Source of the DNA: Hemibagrus wyckioides
Lineage: Eukaryota > Chordata > Actinopteri > Siluriformes > Bagridae
Direction: 5' to 3'
Assembly (NCBI RefSeq): GCF_019097595.1
Contig: NC_080729.1
Coordinates: forward strand, 3,046,917 to 3,110,916
Length of the DNA stretch: 64,000 bases
Shown: positions 23,089 through 35,973 of the stretch, piece after piece
How the letters are laid out: each line of letters starts with the position of its first letter
How positions within the stretch are numbered: position 1 is the stretch's first letter
Notes under the pieces: generated by a model
Databases searched by the model: none
What the model was told of the DNA's origin: nothing
Seen by the model: only the letters and a program-made list of their open reading frames with translations
Translations under genes and position numbers: made by a program

Positions 23089-26000
23089 GATCTGTCTATA
23101 AAAATTTTGTGCATTTTCTTTCCCTAAAATATACCAATGTATCTATACAGAGTCTATTCAGATATATGAAAATTCTAAAACACTCCTGTTGATTTAAGGG
23201 GCATTTCATGACTTATTACCCCATCCACACCCAGATACTAGCAAGAAATAACCTTCATGAACATATTTTTTTGAAGGTTATGCCTCATTTTATTGGGAAT
23301 CCATACACAAGCTCCGGTAAACTGCTCATGTGGTGTGTCACATCTAAAAATCTGGCCCAGTTCTTGGACTCGAGTCTTACAGACAGCTGAGATTAAGATT
23401 AACCACTACCAGAGTGATGGAAAGAGGAAAGTATGGACGGAAAAGAAAGAACCGCTCACCATCCAAGGCAAACCACCTCGTCTGCGGAACATGGACGTGT
23501 AATGGTGCCAGTGAAACCAGATCGTTCGTCTGTATTGATGAGGTGAATAGAGATGACAGGAGCAAGACGAAGTCTGATTGAACAGAAGCTTGTGAAGGGC
23601 TAAGATCTCAGGAAATGCTTCAAAACTAGGATGTACATCATAGTGGAACAGGAGAACGACCCAAACATCAAAGCAAATGTGGAATTTCAGAACTAAAACA
23701 CGACAGACTGAATTAAAGAGTTCGGCGTAGAAAGCAGATTTCTGTTTAAGCTTAGGGTTAGCATAACAACATAAGCTAGCTAGTTGGCTACTTACATTAT
23801 AGTGACAGATTTTGATACACGTGTTAGCTATTTTATAAATGTTTCGGTTTTTAAAGCGCTAACAATCATCTTTGCTAGTTTTCGCTGTTTAATTTAAAAA
23901 AAATTGCATTCTTAGCATGTCAATATGTCAACTTAGCATCTAAAAGCTTATCTTCTAGCCACCAAATTGATTCTCGCACAATATCAATCAACTTATAAGC
24001 CATGAGAAGATGTTTGGGAAAGTCTTAATCAGAGAAATTAGATTTAGCATATTTGTGATCAAAGATGGCCAACAAACCAGTGGAACAAAATGACGATCAT
24101 TTACAGTGTCACTAATAGGAACAGTCGTTCTACGGTAACATGATCTATCGTAAGATTAAATGAGCACATTTTATTAGCTTTATTTCATACAACATGAGAC
24201 GTAACAAAACGTAAATGCAATCCCAACAGAACAGTATTCCAGACAAGAACTATTTCACATTAAAATCACTTCACTGCTTATAGCATCCACTTTTGTAGCA
24301 CCAGATGCTAAATCACTGTGTCAATAAATTAAGAAAAAATTCAATCTCCAACCACACCAAGGACCGAATCCTGGCCACACGGCTAGTACACTTTCCAACC
24401 TCAAAAGCTCCTGAGTCTTTACAGGTCTGATAAAATCTCTCAAGAGCCCACGTTTAGGCTGACTGGACGGTTGGAGCGTGTCCAGGTCATTCCAGAAGAA
24501 GTGCATGCTGGGAAGTGGTTTCTCCGTCCCCACTAGGTCCCTCACCCAGTCTGATTTGACCTAACTAGGCCTTTTTTTCCCTAAGCGGTTATATAATACG
24601 GATTCTCAAATTTTTTTACAAGGCGTCACTTTATATTAGGTGTGTCAGCAGTTCGGTGATTTAATATTTGTCCAATACATTTTTTTTTAATAGGACCGAA
24701 TGAGTCACTGTATTAAATTATTTTTCAGGATTGAGATTCTCACACTCGCTCACTCGATGTAAAAGTGCTCACTTTTCCACTGCAGACTGAATGATGACAG
24801 ACTGCAGCTCTGGTTCTCAGTAGGAAAATCTCACTCCGTTCTGAATAGAGCAGAAGCGGCTACACAAAAGGCAAAACTGCCAGAGAAACCACACTAAACA
24901 GCTCAATAAAAATGACAAACGTATAACAAAAAAAAAAAAAAAAATCTATAAATTGCTGTGTTCCAAAATTCCACCGAGTCTTGTTCCTAAATGTTCCAGG
25001 AACAATATGTACTTTTTAACTCACTCATTGTACCATGCTTCCCAAGTTTCTCATGAAAAGCAAATGTTGCTTCCTGACTAAATCTGGTTTTGAGATTCTT
25101 GTTATATCAATGCGGCCTCACTATATACTTTTGGTAAAGGATTTCTAATGACTAGAAATAAAAACAGTGGGCATTTCATTAGAATTCTCTTCCAGGCATC
25201 TTTCTCATTTTGAACCTTGTTATGGAATTATAGAGGGCTTGCACTAATACGCCAACAATTCCAACAGTATGTAGCTTCGGACCTCTAAAATTCCATCTCT
25301 GTGTAAAACTCCTAGCTCTCCTTTTTCATGCCAGCACACAACAAATTCATTTAATTAATTATTTTCTCTATGAATGTGTACAACACAACGACAAGAGATT
25401 TTTAGAATTTTTTTTCAGTGGTCCGTTGTTTCTTCAATTCCCCATTTGTAACTTTAATTTAGAACGCTAGCTTCATGTTATCATGTCATATACAATCTCT
25501 AATAAAATATAATGTAAAAAGAATAACAGAGATCTTTGGTATCACTGGTGAGTGATATAGCTTTGCTTTGCTAATCTCCCAACAAAGCTAGCATGAAAGC
25601 ATGAGGTAAATATCTAAAGTATGTCTAATGTTCTTTCACGACGACTAAATAAAAGTTCACATTAACAAGCAGCAACAGTATCTTTCCTGTTTCCACAAGT
25701 GACATATTTACAAGCAATTAGGAATGACATGTTGCTGGCTAATCTGAACGTAAGCAAAACCTACTGCTAGGACATGTTCCTGCTCCAGTGAGCTCTAATC
25801 TACAGTCTAAACTCTAGTTGTTTTGGTTTTGTGAAGGATGTGTTATGGCTGAATCCAGTGCCAAACCAGAAGTCTTGAGAAATCCATGTTCCAGTCCAGC
25901 CATCATCTCACACTCACTCACCTGCCTGTATAACTCCTGTTGACCCTCGTTTACTCCTGTGTATTTAAACCGGTTTACTCAGTGCTCGCTCTTCCTTTCT

Positions 26001-28029
26001 ATTTCTGCTTTAGTGAAAGTGAAGTTTGTCAGATGATCCCTTTAAGACCTAGAATATTTTGCTGTTTCCTGTTTCAACCTGCAAAAATAGTGGCTAAAAG
26101 TGTTTATAAGTTTTGCCCAAATGCACCATTTACATGTCACAGTTCCTGTAGTTTCTATGTATTTGCAAGCTAGCTACTAGACACCCAGACTTCAGTCTGC
26201 TAGCTAGCAAAACATGCAAGATTATGCACATTTAAAAAGAAATTTACCCAAAATTACATTACAGTTGTCCGTTTGTTGTCTCTACACATTGTGCTGCAAA
26301 TGGCCACTTGTGCGTCGTCAAAGCTTCGCACTTCCCAGTGGTGAAGCGAACGTTAAAAACATGCTGCATCTCGTCAGTATATCTGGAGCGAGCGTTAATG
26401 TTAACAGGTGATTCACTCTGTTGGTGTTCGGGACCTTCTCACCCCTGCAGTAGCTATTTATTGGTCACTTCCTTCCACCTGTTTCCTTCAGGAAGCATCA
26501 ACAACTTAGTATGTTGCGCTAGAACAGGCGCACTTTTACCTGAAACCGCACCGCTGGAGAGTGTCCAAAGTGTTTGGATAAACAAGCGGATAGTTAGGAA
26601 CACCAACACTTGAACATATGAATGTTTCCCTTTGAAAATATAGTGGTTTCCTTCTGCAGCTGGACGGCTTTCAACACCCGTGGAACACGGGCCGAACCAC
26701 CGTGCAAAGGAAATCTCCACGAATGAGGAATAGCTGTCATACTTCTATCATGAAACCGTACGGCTCAGCTGTAATTGATAAAACACTGCACCTCTTGGAA
26801 AACAAGACCCGGGAGACCGAAAAATAAAAAGAAAACATCAGCAGGAATTTGAGTACAGCTAGGTTTCGTTCTTGGGGATCATTTAAGGGGTTTTAGATCC
26901 TGCTCAGGTCAATCCAGTGCAGTCTGCATGGAGCTGCGTCATGAATCCTGGACTTTGATGGTGCTGAGAAACCATCCAGCCTACACACAGGAATCTTACT
27001 GGGTTTTGGGGGAGAGTTAACCATCAGAACTAGGGTTTTAACCTCTCTCTCTCTCTCTGCTTGTTTTCGGAAAATCTTGAAATCAGATGTCTGACTCTGA
27101 CCGTTTTCTGAACACGACACGGATGAGTTCACGACGCAGCGTTTTTCAGACACACATGAGTTCTATTCAGCGCACGGTGTTGAGCCAGTGTTCTGGGTGG
27201 AACCTCACAAAGCCTATCGAATTGCGCTGCATACCTCTTTACCCGTGATTCTTTTCCAAAACAAATGGCACGTGAAGCCAAAGAAAATTTGCCCAGACCT
27301 GGCTTTCCAGAGCCCAGATAATATAAAACCAGTACGGCCTTTTCAGAACCCGCAGAATATTGAAGTAGAGCCGGCATTCCCAGAGTCTGACTGAGATTAG
27401 GCCAGGTTTTCCATATGCAGGAGAAAATGAAGCTAAATGTTTTATGCAGAGGGGGAGAGAGAGAGAGAGAGAGGACTGAGGAGAGAAGGTGCATGCTGTA
27501 GTTCATTGTTCAGGTTTAATCGGGTACGCAGGTCGCCTGGAGATGAGGTTGGGAATTAGGTTTGGTACCATGACCATCATGATGTGATAGAGGTGGTCTT
27601 TCTAGACCACACTTCAAGTCGCAGATCTCTAAATTATGACTTAAGGCTGAAATAAATCAGTACCCAGCATTTCTAATATGCATAATGCTTAAACTGCTTT
27701 CTTACCTATTATTTAATCGTATATATTGCAATAGATTATGTATTCTGAATATATCTGCCCTGGGCTGACTGTGTGATACCGTTTAGAAACTTGTGGGTCA
27801 TCTTTGATAGTAGTCTGTCCTTCGTCACATATTTTGAGGACAACAACCTCCTAATCAATACACAAAATAACATTCTATGCATGTTGTATCGCCATCGTTG
27901 AGCATTTAAAGGCTTCAGCATGGAGGAGTTAGTGTTGAATCTGTAACGAATGCGGATGTTGAGCTAATTTATGAGCTGGTCAGGAGCTCCTGGAGGAACT
28001 CTAACTAACTGTATATGACTGTAGAAAGG

Positions 28030-28135
28030 ACATTTTTCATAATCCCACTCTCCGGTGTTTATAATAATTTATAATCACACTCTCTGGTGTTTATAATAAT
28101 TTATAATCACACTCTCCGGTGTTTATGGTAATTCA
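28030..28135. repeat. About 33-bp tandem triplication
   Basis: Three adjacent copies of a unit containing CACTCTCCGGTGTTTATAAT and then AATTTATAAT. The third copy is altered at its end. Confidence 0.8.
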
Positions 28136-28380
28136 CACTCTGTGTTACCCAGAAGAGGATGAGGTTCCCTTTTGAGTCTGGTTCATCTCAAGGTTTCTTC
28201 CTTTTACCATCTCAGGTAATTTCCTTGCCACAGTTGCCTCAGGTTTGCTCATTGGGGATAAAAAAAGTCTAATATTAATCTTGAACTTTTTGTGCTATAT
28301 TTCTGATGTCCTGTAAAGCTGCTTTGAGACAATATCCAATGTTAAAAATGCTATACAAATAACACTGAATTGAATATCAA
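28136..28380 (+). mobile_element. Retroelement 3' tail (GAATTGAA-ended)
   Basis: Contains GTCTGGTTCATCTCAAGGTT, TTCCTTGCCACAGTTGCCTC, AGGTTTGCTCATTGGGG and AAAGCTGCTTTGAGACAATA, then GCTATACAAATAACACTG and ends AATTGAA. In my recollection this order is the common 3' end shared by teleost LINE/SINE pairs of the L2/CR1 type. Confidence 0.65.
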
Positions 28381-28870
28381 TTTCCAGATCATGTTACTTT
28401 CATCTCCATAGACATGCTCTGGTCACCTCCCGTATCGATCCTGCACTGTAAATGACTTTAATCTGCCTTACCAAAAAGGTTCTTCACAACTTATCCAGAT
28501 CTCTGCTGCCCGTATCATGACCAGGAATCCCATCATGCATCACATTACCCACCTCACCTACACTACACTAGCTCTGTATTAAACACCATATCGATTTTAA
28601 GATTCTTCTCCTCACTTTACCTTGCTCCACCATAACTCTCAGATCTTATACACTTCTACTCACTGCTCTTCCTCATCAAGGCTCCTCATTACTACCCTCT
28701 GCACGTTTAACCACCACGAGCATTTAGTCGCACCGCTCCTCATCTCTGGAATGAAAACATCTGTAAAACGCAGACACTCTCACCACATTCAAAACACGAC
28801 TCAAAACCTGTTTAATTTGAAGTGATTATTCCACATGATCTTCCACTCAAATCAGATGCCCTTCCTGACA
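28381..28870 (+). pseudogene. Decayed L2/CR1-like LINE reverse transcriptase C-terminus
   Basis: Broken reading frames give pieces such as VLHNLSRSAARIMTRNP and LFNLK after an LLISGMKTS segment. These resemble the C-terminal region of L2-type LINE ORF2 proteins (AARxLTRxP, HITP, then a G-rich block followed by SFKxxLKTxLF). Stops and frameshifts are frequent. The order relative to the tail just upstream shows at least two insertions or a rearrangement. Confidence 0.6.
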
Positions 28871-29653
28871 CAACCCTCCACGACATTTAATCAGGGCTTG
28901 GGGCCTGAGAGTTAACTCTTCAGTGGCTGGGTTAGCGCCCTGCTCGGGAATGGAACAGAACACAGAGGCTCACTGACGGTTTCTTTTTCCGTTATTTTGA
29001 TAACCGTTTTCATCACAAACTCGCCAAACCTCCGGTGAACACGTCAACCACCACGTGTTTCTGCTGACTTTTGTTTACCTTTACTACATCTTTCTTCTGT
29101 ATAAATGCTCCCTGTACATCCCAGTAAATTTCAAAGAGTTCTTTAGGGACTTTATTTTCTTCCGAAAACTCAGTAGCTAATCACCTAGCATAACTCGCTG
29201 TCTAGATCAGATTTCGTATGCAGAAGAAAGAAAGATTGGTGTCTCAATGAGCCGAAGAGGCGTTTGTTTTACCTTCACTGTGGATTTGAAGGAAAGAGAA
29301 TTTGAGACGTTTGTGCAGCTTGACTGTATGCAGCTACAGTTAATGAGGGATGTCACGTCGCATAGCGGTTAGCACCTCAAGAAGTCAGAAGAATGGAGTT
29401 TTCAACATTTCTCATATTCACTCAGTAACAACACTCAGCACTCGGACCTCCAGGTTTGTGCTTCTTGCTTGACTCACAACTTGCAATCTGATTGGATGAG
29501 AGGTAAAGAAAAGGGGCCTTGAGGTCGCTTCATGTATTTCTGTAAAGCTGTGAGAAATACGTCACACAGAGTTCTTTTTAAAATGGCTGCTTCTCTCTGT
29601 CTGCTGGAAAAAATGTCAGTCTCAAAATTAATGCAAAAATAGATTTCCCTGCT

Positions 29654-29684
<31 letters not shown>
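29654..29684. repeat. ATG/GAT trinucleotide microsatellite
   Basis: About ten units of a GAT-type trinucleotide repeat. The methionine run it would encode is not a gene. Confidence 0.9.
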
Positions 29685-29687
<3 letters not shown>

Positions 29688-30720
29688 CTATTAGCATGTT
29701 TAAAGTGTTCTACTTGTTATGTCGAGTTGATTTAAAGCCTCTTTGCCTGCACATGAGATCACGTCCTAATAAGATAAAGTCTGACAGACAAAATAAAGGG
29801 ATTTCTCTCAATAAAAAGCATCCATGCAATGCCAAAATCTAATTTTTCCAAAATAAGGAACGTTTAAAAGACGGCTATTCTTCTGCGATGCCACATGGAA
29901 ATTTCATGCTTTTCTTTTTTCTTTTCAATTTCTTGAAGCTGTCATCAGTGAGACTTTTTTGCTCTTAGGCTTTTCTATAAATCCAAACCAACCCAAAAAA
30001 AACCTTTTTCAACCTTTTTTTCTGCACGCTTTCATCACTTACACTAATTTGTAACTACGCCCTTGTTTATCTACTCCGAACTCCGAAATCTGGTCATGAA
30101 ACTTACGAAAAAGACCCAAAGTGTGCATTTATTGCACAGAGTAAACAAAAGCAGGCTGTGGCAGTGTGCAACAAACTTCAAAATAATAAATCTGGCAACC
30201 CAATACAGCCTAAAGGAATGCATAAAGGAAAGTGGTCTGTGCCCTTCTTCAGGAAGTTCATGACTTATTCCAAAAAGTATTACACCATGAATTGCGTAAC
30301 CTCTAAAGCTCACAAAAACGGGATTATGCTCCGTGGAGGGGCTGGCTAGTTCTTCATATAAACCAAATCATCTTCGTAGTGCGGCGTATAATAAATTTTG
30401 CTCTTTTAATGGAACAAGGGGTTTGGAAAAAAGCCTTTTAAATTCCTCATCTAACTTCCAATAACACTATGCGATGTTTGGGTAAACCGACCTCCGAAGA
30501 GGCAAATGAAAGGCTTTGTCCATAAATCTGCAGCGTTAAACATGACACGAGGAAGAAAGCGGAGACGTCTAGCAAGATATCGAGCTGGAATTGTTCTCGC
30601 TGTGTTCCACATGTGCCACTTTTCTGAAACTCATGGATATTTTTTTCCCATAAATGCTCTGCGTGAACTTGTTCCTGAATTAAAAACGGAACTGGAAATG
30701 GAATCTACAAGGCAATTTTT

Positions 30721-30741
30721 GTGTGTGTGTGTGTGTGTGTG
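30721..30741. repeat. TG microsatellite
   Basis: About ten TG units. Confidence 0.85.
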
Positions 30742-31211
30742 AAACCCCTTGCTGCGTCCCACAGCATGCAACTATGTGTGTTTGAGTGAACTGCAGTTCA
30801 ACCCTGACTCCCCCTCTCCAGCAAGCTTCAGACATGGAGCTCAGATTTCCATTAGGAAGCTCAGAGAGCAACACAACACAACACAATACAACACAAACCC
30901 TCGATCTGACCACTTTTTCGACAACCGACCCACAGCTGGAAACACGCACAAACTTAACCGGTATCTGCGCTTGTGCTCCAATCCGTTCTGAGCTCTTCTT
31001 AAATCTAATAAAGGCACATAATGAGCTCTTCTCTGGTTGGGAGGAGGCTTGTGCTCCCTTTAAATCTGTTCGGATCGGGAGAGTGAATTCCTCTCGCCTG
31101 ACGCACACACACCAGCTCAATCACCCAGAGCTGACTGAGAGGCCCAGAAGCTTCGCACAGAGCCCAAGAAGTTCAATCCAGTTTGATTGCGTGTACCACT
31201 GTGTAGATGTG

Positions 31212-31753
31212 TACTTTATATTGTCAAAAGTTTTGGGACACCCCTGCAAATCATTGAATTCAGGTTTTGTTTTTCAGAGGTTGGACTCGGCCTCTTAGTT
31301 CCAGTGAAAGGAACTCTTAATGCTTCAGCTTCATACCAAGACATTTTGGACAATTTCATGCTCCAACAATGTGATGACCCCTTCCTGTTCCAACATGACC
31401 AGTGTGCACCAGTGCACAAAGCAAGGTCCATAAAGACATGGATGAGTGAGTTTGGTGTGGAGGAACTTGATTGGCCTGCACAGAGTCCTGACCTCAACCC
31501 CATAGAACACCTTTGTGATGAATTAGAGAGGAGACTGAGAGCCAGGGCTTCTTGTCCAACATCAGTGCCTGACCTCACAAATGTGTTTCTGGAAGAATGG
31601 TCAAAAATTCCCATAAAACACACTCCTAAACCTTGTGGAAAGCCTTCCTAGAAGAGTTGAAGCTGTTATAGCTGCAAAGGGCGGGACAACTCCATATTAC
31701 ATTCACATGCACGTGAAGGCAAACGTCCCAAAACTTTTGGCAATATAGTGTAT
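31212..31753 (+). mobile_element. Tc1-like element (DD34E family), copy C, both ends present
   Basis: The most complete copy of this family: a left repeat (GTCAAAAGTTTTGGGACACC, from 31221) and a right inverted repeat (CCCAAAACTTTTGGCAATAT, to about 31746) with TA at the boundary. The inside is one half of a Tc1 transposase on the plus strand. The element is about 540 bp and cannot be autonomous because the DNA-binding half and the first catalytic Asp are missing. Confidence 0.88.
31292..31650 (+). pseudogene. Tc1 transposase C-terminal fragment
   Basis: The frame reads LVPVKGTLNASASYQDILDN, then DDPFLFQHD, PVHKARSIKTWMSEFGVEEL and SPDLNPIEHLCDELERRL, ending at a stop near 31650. The Asp of FQHD and the Glu of NPIE are the second and third acidic residues of the DDE triad. 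A small insertion here (DQCAP against DCTP in copy B) spaces them 35 apart instead of 34. The first Asp lies in the missing N-terminal half. It is non-functional. Confidence 0.82.
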
Positions 31754-32833
31754 ATCACCAGTGAATAACTGGCAACAGCGAGGAAAAATTTCCTTAATCC
31801 ACAACAGATTGGAATTAGCCGATTTATAAAGATGGCATTTTGATGAGGGATATTTGTAAAATCCAGCTTCTCAGTTTACAAAAATGTCTAAACGTGTAAC
31901 GAATGGTCCTTCGTTACCAGTATTGAGTGGAAGAGGGTTAAACTGGGAGCTTCTTTCTGGTTACATGAATCTCAGTGGTACAGTGTATGTAGTAGTACAT
32001 GTTTAAAAAAATATGGATTTATCACAGCAATCAGTCCAAGATGGCAAAACTGGCCATACACGTACGCTATGCTGTCAATCAAAGCAACAGCTAATCATTT
32101 TCATTAACAGAAATTGTGCTTGATCGTTCAATAGCACACTAGACATGTCACAAATATGAATCAGATACAGAATATATATCCTAGATATGAAAAGGAGGTG
32201 CACTAATTGTTGCCAGATAGTTTTTTGTTATCCTGCAAGTTGCGTAAGCAGAAAATTGTAGGAAATAACATGAATTTGCGTCAATCCTTAGTACCTGCCT
32301 GGTCAGGGGAGATGTGCTGAAGTCTGTTTATATTCACGAGAATATAAGAACCAAAAGAAATTGTTCAGAAATATCACAAGTGTGAAGAAAAATAATAATA
32401 ACTGGAGAAGTGAGGCTGATCATGAACAGGAGTGATATTGAGGTTGAGGAACTGTGGGTTTAGGCCACACCCACTTCCTGTTCCCATTCATCAAATGCAG
32501 ATCGCATTGCGTTAGCATACAAACATACTTTCAGATTGCTAACCAACGCCCCAAGCTTTATCTGCTAACGCTAAAGGAGTCAGTCCTTTTATTGGCGTCT
32601 CTGTCAGTTCACTATCTGGTTTATCACCAGTCTGTGAGGATCCAGCCTCATTGTTTAAGCGTGTCGTTTTACAGTTACATATTGCTTAAAGATGTAGCTA
32701 GTACGGAGGTAATGATTGCTTCCAGCACTGAGCTAACCGCATCTGATAAAATCATACAGCTCGGGTATTATGTTTCAATGCGCTCTTGAAAGACGCCTGG
32801 CAGAGGAGAGGAAAATAAGAGCAAGAACACACA

Positions 32834-32862
32834 CACAACACAACACAACACAACACAACACA
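32834..32862. repeat. ACAAC pentanucleotide repeat
   Basis: About six units of CAACA. A similar shorter run occurs at 30873-30895. Confidence 0.85.
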
Positions 32863-33200
32863 GGCAAACAAGAACCTGCCATGCCTCTAAACACTATGTA
32901 TCTGCTAATTACTCAGATCTAACGTGAATACTGTTCATATTAAATAGGCTTCTTTGATCATTTGTTACTGTCTCACTGGAATATTAGCATTTTATTGGGT
33001 TAAAACGGTTCCTTTATTGGAGCAGCATCAGTTACACATGTACACTGCGTGAAGTGTGAAGTAAAAAATAAATAAAATAAAAAAAACAGACCACACACAC
33101 ACACACACACACACCAGCATGAAAGAAAATTCTAGTAGCCAAATGATCTGGATTAAGACAAAAAATATCTACACGATACTTAAGAACATTATAGGCTTCC

Positions 33201-33607
33201 TCACTTTTTGAAACTTTTATTTAAAGTGCATGAAAATTAACTGGCACTGAAAATAAGTTAAAAAATATTCCACAGTTTCTAATAAACAAAACAAAAAACA
33301 AACAAATAAATAAATAATGATAAAAAAAAAAATCTAAGTAATTAGTTTTGACACTTTTTGAATTTAATGTGCAGGAAAATGAAGTGACACTGAAAATAGG
33401 TAAACAAATAAAAAAAATAAAATAAATAACTCCCAGAGTTTCTAATAAACAACGAAGTAATAACAAATAGCAAATAAATAATGATAAAATTTAAGTAATT
33501 TTTAAAATAATAATAAAAACAATTATTTTAAGTAAAAATTCAAATAAAAAAAAATCAAGTTTCTAAAAAAAAAATAATAATAATAATAATTCTAAGAAAA
33601 ATCTAAG

Positions 33608-33652
<45 letters not shown>

Positions 33653-33720
33653 ACTTATTGTGCATGAAAATTAACTGACACTGAACTGAATAAGTTAAAA
33701 AACAAAAAAACAAAATTAAA
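33201..33720. repeat. Degenerate large-unit tandem repeat (about 150 bp) in A-rich DNA
   Basis: The motif CACTTTTTGAA...GTGCATGAAAATTAACTGGCACTGAA begins at 33201, recurs diverged at 33351, and again at 33650 (ATTGTGCATGAAAATTAACT), spacing 150 and about 300 bp. The phrases TTTCTAATAAAC, AAATAATGATAAAA and TCTAAGTAATTA also repeat. AAAT-type simple repeats separate the copies. Confidence 0.7.
33611..33649. repeat. AT dinucleotide microsatellite
   Basis: About nineteen AT units, self-complementary and able to extrude as a cruciform. Confidence 0.9.
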
Positions 33721-34195
33721 AACAATATTTAAAAAATTAAGTTAAATGAATTTTCTAAAATTCTAAAGAACTTCATTAATTCTGTTACTTCAATATTTAT
33801 TTTTTATTTATTTGTAAAATTGAACATTTGAAGTCTCCTTGCTGTTACCCAGGGGCTCGTGTGGGGTGTAAAACTCTCCCCCTGCACTGAAATCACTTTC
33901 ACAACATCCTTGCAAGGTTATCGCTGAGGAAATGGTGGGAACGGCCTGAAACTTAGAACAATGCTATCTTCAAACGCTTAAAGCTAAACTGTCCCACGCT
34001 CTCAGACTGGCTATCAGATGGCAGAACTGCCCGCTGGGTTCATGTTTCATTTCACACTCGTCTCTTGAGCTAAATAATAATTTACTGACGAAAAATAAAT
34101 AAATAAATGCGGGAACTGTGGTACAGTTATGACGCATATACGAGAACAATTCCTTGTTTTGTTGTTTATCTTCTTCTTCGTCACTTTGTTAAAGT

Positions 34196-34245
34196 GTATT
34201 ATACCACAGAGCTGCAACTTCCTCTAATCTGAAGGAAGGAGTTTA
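34196..34245 (+). repeat. Dispersed repeat (TACCACAGAGCTG family), copy 3
   Basis: GTATTATACCACAGAGCTGC followed by TCTAATCTGAAGGAAGG, related to 10312-10420. The match is short and diverged. Confidence 0.5.
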
Positions 34246-34555
34246 TTGAAATTGATTAATTTTGTCTAACAGCAGGTCTGACAATAGTGCTGGACATCAA
34301 ATTCATACAGCTGGACATCACGGATTTATAGTCATGCGCTCGTTCTAATACATTACCGTTTCTATAGCAACAACATGCACAGGAATGTAAAAAAATAAGA
34401 CTTTTTTTTTAAATTTTATATTTAGGAGTTATTTATAACCAATCTTTAAATATTTATATATAAATATATATTTATATGATGACATTCTGCACTTCAGCAG
34501 ATACAGCCAATAGAAACGCGTTAAGGATTCACACATAGGCGTGACTCCATGGAAG

Positions 34556-35715
34556 TTTAGCTATTCTTGATTTTTTTTTTTAAAGAAGTTTAGCTAATCT
34601 TGTATTTTTTTATAAAAGAAGTTTAGCTAATCTTGATTTTTTTTTAAAGAAGTTTAGCTAATCTTGATCTTCCTTTGGAAGTTTAGCTAATCTTGATTTT
34701 TTTAAAAAAAAAAAAAAGAAGTTTAGCTAATCTTGATTTGTTTTTAAAGAAGTTTAGCTGGTCTTGATTTTTTTTAAAAAAAAAGAAGTTTAGCTAATCT
34801 TGATTTTTTTTAAAAAAAAGAAGTTTAGCTAATCTTGTTTTTTTTTTTAAAAAAAAAGAAGTTTAGCTAATCTTGATTTGTTTTTAAAGAAGTTTAGCTG
34901 GTCTTGATTTTTTTTTTTAAAAAAAAGAAGTTTAGCTAATCTTGATTTTTTTTTAAAAAAAAAGAAGTTTAGCTAATCTTGATTTTTTTTTTAAAAAAAA
35001 GAAGTTTAGCTAATCTTGATTTGTTTTTTAAAAAAGAAGTTTAGCTAATCTTGTTTATTTTTTTTTAAAAAAGTTTAGCTAATCTTGTTTTTTTTAAAAA
35101 AATAAGTTTAGCTAATCTTGTTTTTTTTTAAAAAAAGAAGTTTAGCTAATCTTGTTTTTTTTTTTAAAAAAAAAAGAAGTTTAGCTAATCTTGATTTTTT
35201 TTTAAAAAAAGAAGTTTAGCTAATCTTGTTTTTTTTTTTTAAAAAAAAAAAGAAGTTTAGCTAATCTTGATTTGTTTTTAAAGAAGTTTAGCTGGTCTTG
35301 ATTTTTTTTTTAAAAAAAAGAAGTTTAGCTAATCTTGATTTGTTTTTAAAGAAGTTTAGCTGGTCTTGATTTTTTTTTTAAAAAAAAAGAAGTTTAGCTA
35401 ATCTTGATTTTTTTTTTTAAAAAAAAGAAGTTTAGCTAATCTTGATTTTTTTTAAAAAAAAGAAGTTTAGCTAATCTTGATTTGTTTTTTAAAAAAGAAG
35501 TTTAGCTAATCTTGTTTATTTTTTTTAAAAAAAGTTTAGCTAATCTTGTTTTGTTTTTTTTAAAAAAAAGAAGTTTAGCTAATCTTGATTTTTTTTAAAG
35601 AAGTTTAGCTGGTCTTGATTTTTTTTTTAAAGAAGTTTAGCTGGTCTTGATTTTTTTTTTAAAGAAGTTTAGCTAATCTTGATTTTTTTTAAAGAAGTTT
35701 GGCTAATCTTGATTT
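34556..35715. repeat. T/A-hairpin minisatellite, about 30 units of 31-42 bp
   Basis: Each unit has a constant part, GAAGTTTAGCTAATCTTGAT, and a variable part made of T7-12 followed by A3-12. Unit length therefore changes with the homopolymers. A recurring variant has AGCTGGTCTTG instead of AGCTAATCTTG, and another has TTGTTTTTAAAG. The T/A block of each unit can fold into a hairpin with the neighbouring A run. It lies in intron 2 of FBXL7 and has no coding potential. Confidence 0.95.
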
Positions 35716-35911
35716 TCTCGATTAGCTGAAATTTTTTACTTTTGATTTTCTTGTCACAGTCTGGAGAAATGTTACCCAGTGTCTTGATCGATCTTTCCTT
35801 GTTTCTTGGTTCCACATATTCGACTCAGGTCCTGAAACGTTCAGTGTCGCTTTTAAAAAAAGCATTTTAAAAGAACAGTTACTTTCACTCTCAGACAAAA
35901 AGGGTAAACTC

Positions 35912-35973
35912 TCTGTCCAATAAAATTCTGTCTAGAATCTGAAGTGTCCCGCCTCTAAGATTAACAAATCCCC
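35912..35973 (+). repeat. Dispersed repeat pair, copy 1 (TGTCCAATAAAAT family)
   Basis: CTGTCCAATAAAATTCTGTC, then CTGAAGTGTCCCGCCTCTAA, aligns over about 60 bp with 38267-38327. A third partial copy of the neighbouring segment (TGACATTCTGCACTTCAGC) lies at 34479-34497. Confidence 0.65.

Noticed and set aside
29654..29842. 62-codon frame starting with ten Met
   Set aside because: It starts inside an ATG microsatellite and has no conserved downstream sequence.
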